Shown one piece after another: positions 5,445-6,883 of a stretch of 6,883 nt of DNA (its first letter is position 1; every line of letters begins with the position of its first letter). The position numbers and the translations under genes are program-made. Below the pieces are notes generated by a model. That model was not told the origin of the DNA. It searched no databases and was given only the letters and a program-made list of their open reading frames with translations. Source of the stretch: Acidiferrobacterales bacterium (GTDB lineage: Bacteria; Pseudomonadota; Gammaproteobacteria; Acidiferrobacterales; Sulfurifustaceae); contig WGFP01000058.1 in assembly GCA_015492195.1 (NCBI GenBank), forward strand, positions 1-6,883. The letters are read 5' to 3'.

Positions 5445-5460
5445 CATTCGCCGGAATGAC
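5445..5460 (-). repeat. 27-bp palindromic repeat, copy 2, second part
   Basis: CATTCGCCGGAATGAC is the reverse complement of 4877-4892 in copy 1. It completes the half at 5267-5283, with CATTCG shared by both halves. It lies 16 bp beyond the mfd stop codon. Confidence 0.85.
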
Positions 5461-5476
5461 GGGGTTAGGGAAAACA

Positions 5477-6883
5477 TCATCTTGCTACTTCGTTCTCGCG
5501 TGCAAGTAGATCAAGAAGTTTGCGCAGAGCGCTGATTCGATCCTCTACATCAGGCATTTCCTCCACAATCCGTAACCGGTTTGGCCCGTCGAGTCTGTAG
5601 ACCCCGGGTTCGGAATCCAGCAGGCGGAGAATAACGCCCGGGTCGATATTCGGTTGCTCAATGAATTCAATCCGTATCCCTTTTTTGGCGGCGTCAATCT
5701 TGCGAATGCCGAGCGGCGTGGCGCGAATCTTGATCTCCGTCGCCTTGAAAAGCAGTTTTCCCGCTTCGGGAAGCAGGCCGAACCGGTCAATCAGCTCTTC
5801 CTGCAATTCCTGTAGCGCCTCAAGATTGGAAACGCCGGCAATGCGCTTATAGAGGATGAGGCGCATGTGCACATCCGGCAAATAGTCCTCGGGCAGCAGC
5901 GCCGGCGCATGGAGATTCACTTCCGTTACATTGTGTGCGGGCCCGCCGGCGTCCTCCGGGATTTGCCCCGCCTGTAGTGATTTCACGGCACGGTTAAGCA
6001 GCTCTGAATACAGCGTAAACCCCACCTCGTCTATTTCCCCGCTCTGAGCCTCTCCTAACAGTTCGCCCGCCCCCCGGATCTCCAAGTCATGCGAAGCGAG
6101 GGTGAACCCCGCCCCAAGCTCGCCCAGCGACTCGATGGCCTCGAGCCGTTTGCGGGCGTCCTCGGTAATGACATTCCATCCCGGAATCAACAGGTACGCA
6201 TACGCGCGGTGGCGGGAACGGCCGACACGCCCGCGCAATTGATGTAATTGGGCAAGGCCGAATTTGTCCGCCCGTTCGATGATGATGGTGTTGGCGGACG
6301 GCACGTCGATCCCGGATTCGATGATGGTCGAACACACCAGGATATGAAACCGCTGGTGATAAAAATCCAGCATGATGCGTTCCAGTTCGCGCTCAGGCAT
6401 TTGTCCATGGGCGATCCGGATTTCGGCCTCGGGCACCAGTTCTTGCAGCCGGCGTGCCGCCTTATCAATGGTGCGAACTTCATTGTGGAGATAATACACT
6501 TGTCCGCCACGTCGTATCTCCCGCAGGCAGGCCTCCCGGATCAGGCCGCGGCTCCATTCGCTTACAAGCGTTTTGATTGTCAGTCTCCCTTCCGGCGCGG
6601 TGGCGATGATGGAAATGTCGCGCAGACCGGTAAGCGCCATATTCAATGTACGCGGTATCGGTGTGGCGGTGAGCGTCAGGATATCCACCTCGCTGCGCAG
6701 CTTCTTCAGGCGTTCTTTCTGGCGCACGCCGAAACGGTGTTCTTCATCGAGAATCAAAAGCCCCAGCCGCTTGAAACGCACGTCGCTCTGCAACAGGCGG
6801 TGGGTGCCGATCACAATATCCACGGAGCCCTGCGCCAGACCCTGCAACACCTTTGCCTGATCCGTCTTGCTGCGAAAGCGTGA
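5477..6883 (-). CDS. mfd: transcription-repair coupling factor Mfd, C-terminal 468 residues
   Basis: Mfd is a DNA translocase that removes RNA polymerase stalled at lesions and recruits UvrA/UvrB. The frame is open to the right edge and begins SRFRSKTDQAKVLQGL, in the first translocase lobe. The GTG at 6850 is an internal valine, not a start. In order: DIVIGTHRLL, ILDEEHRFG (Walker B, DEEH box), LTATPIPRTLNMALTGLRD (motif III and following), GGQVYYLHNEV, RIAHGQMPERELE, VCSTIIESGIDVPSANTIII, the arginine-finger motif LHQLRGRVGRSRHRAYAYLL, then HDLEIRGAGELLGEAQSG (translocation motif region). The C-terminal TRCF domain has LLPEDYLPDV, ELIDRFGLLP and YRLDGPNRLR. The match to the E. coli protein runs to its natural end, so this is the intact last two-fifths of a protein near 1150 residues. 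The UvrB-like and RNA-polymerase-interacting parts lie outside the window. It is transcribed leftward, toward the repeat cluster and csiV. Confidence 0.97.
   Translation of the reverse strand, partial: SRFRSKTDQAKVLQGLAQGSVDIVIGTHRLLQSDVRFKRLGLLILDEEHRFGVRQKERLKKLRSEVDILTLTATPIPRTLNMALTGLRDISIIATAPEGRLTIKTLVSEWSRGLIREACLREIRRGGQVYYLHNEVRTIDKAARRLQELVPEAEIRIAHGQMPERELERIMLDFYHQRFHILVCSTIIESGIDVPSANTIIIERADKFGLAQLHQLRGRVGRSRHRAYAYLLIPGWNVITEDARKRLEAIESLGELGAGFTLASHDLEIRGAGELLGEAQSGEIDEVGFTLYSELLNRAVKSLQAGQIPEDAGGPAHNVTEVNLHAPALLPEDYLPDVHMRLILYKRIAGVSNLEALQELQEELIDRFGLLPEAGKLLFKATEIKIRATPLGIRKIDAAKKGIRIEFIEQPNIDPGVILRLLDSEPGVYRLDGPNRLRIVEEMPDVEDRISALRKLLDLLARENEVAR

Noticed and set aside
4877..5460. 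CRISPR-like array
   Set aside because: The copies are few, in both orientations, unevenly spaced and strongly palindromic, with no similar-length spacers and no cas genes.
6248..6883. Rightward 211-codon open frame
   Set aside because: It is antisense to mfd, which has unbroken strong family motifs. The frame has no recognisable domain and is a codon-bias shadow.

Overview
The window looks like chromosomal DNA of a gammaproteobacterium. The best taxonomic pointers are a CsiV-type peptidoglycan-binding protein, a gammaproteobacterial style of Hpt paired with an S-methyl-5'-thioinosine phosphorylase, and an Mfd very close to the E. coli protein. A DsrE-family protein is compatible with a sulfur-metabolising lineage but does not prove one. 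The core genes are moderately GC-rich; one small gene in the middle is clearly AT-richer.

Layout, left to right. (1) 2-1901, rightward: the 3' part of ugd (UDP-glucose 6-dehydrogenase), then galU (UTP-glucose-1-phosphate uridylyltransferase). GalU makes UDP-glucose and Ugd oxidises it to UDP-glucuronate, so this is a nucleotide-sugar supply pair for surface polysaccharide. (2) 1993-3701, rightward: a DsrE-family protein with a single cysteine, then hpt and a methylthioinosine/purine nucleoside phosphorylase that overlap by 4 bp. These two make a two-step purine salvage route: the phosphorylase releases the base and Hpt turns it into a nucleotide. (3) 3706-4281, leftward: csiV, exported and cell-wall related. 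(4) 4354-5215, rightward: def (peptide deformylase), then a low-GC 96-residue GIY-YIG nuclease. (5) 5216-5476: no gene, but a dense set of palindromic repeats. (6) 5477-6883, leftward: the C-terminal 468 residues of mfd (transcription-repair coupling factor), running off the right edge.

The most interesting part is 4877-5460. A 27-bp palindromic repeat lies just upstream of the nuclease gene (4877-4903). An identical inverted copy lies downstream, but it is cut in two (5267-5283 and 5445-5460) by a 161-bp MITE-like element (5284-5444). That element has 15-bp terminal inverted repeats (13/15 matching) and an apparent 6-bp target duplication, CATTCG, at the tip of the palindrome. Joining the two halves with one CATTCG restores the 27-mer exactly. 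The element itself carries a diverged copy of the same repeat, with a compensating base-pair change in the stem, and a further palindrome of related design. A small GIY-YIG nuclease beside its likely repeat target resembles the recently reported Ssn-type single-strand nucleases and their repeat targets. The nuclease/repeat block, together with def, sits between mfd and csiV, which I recall as neighbours in other gammaproteobacteria.
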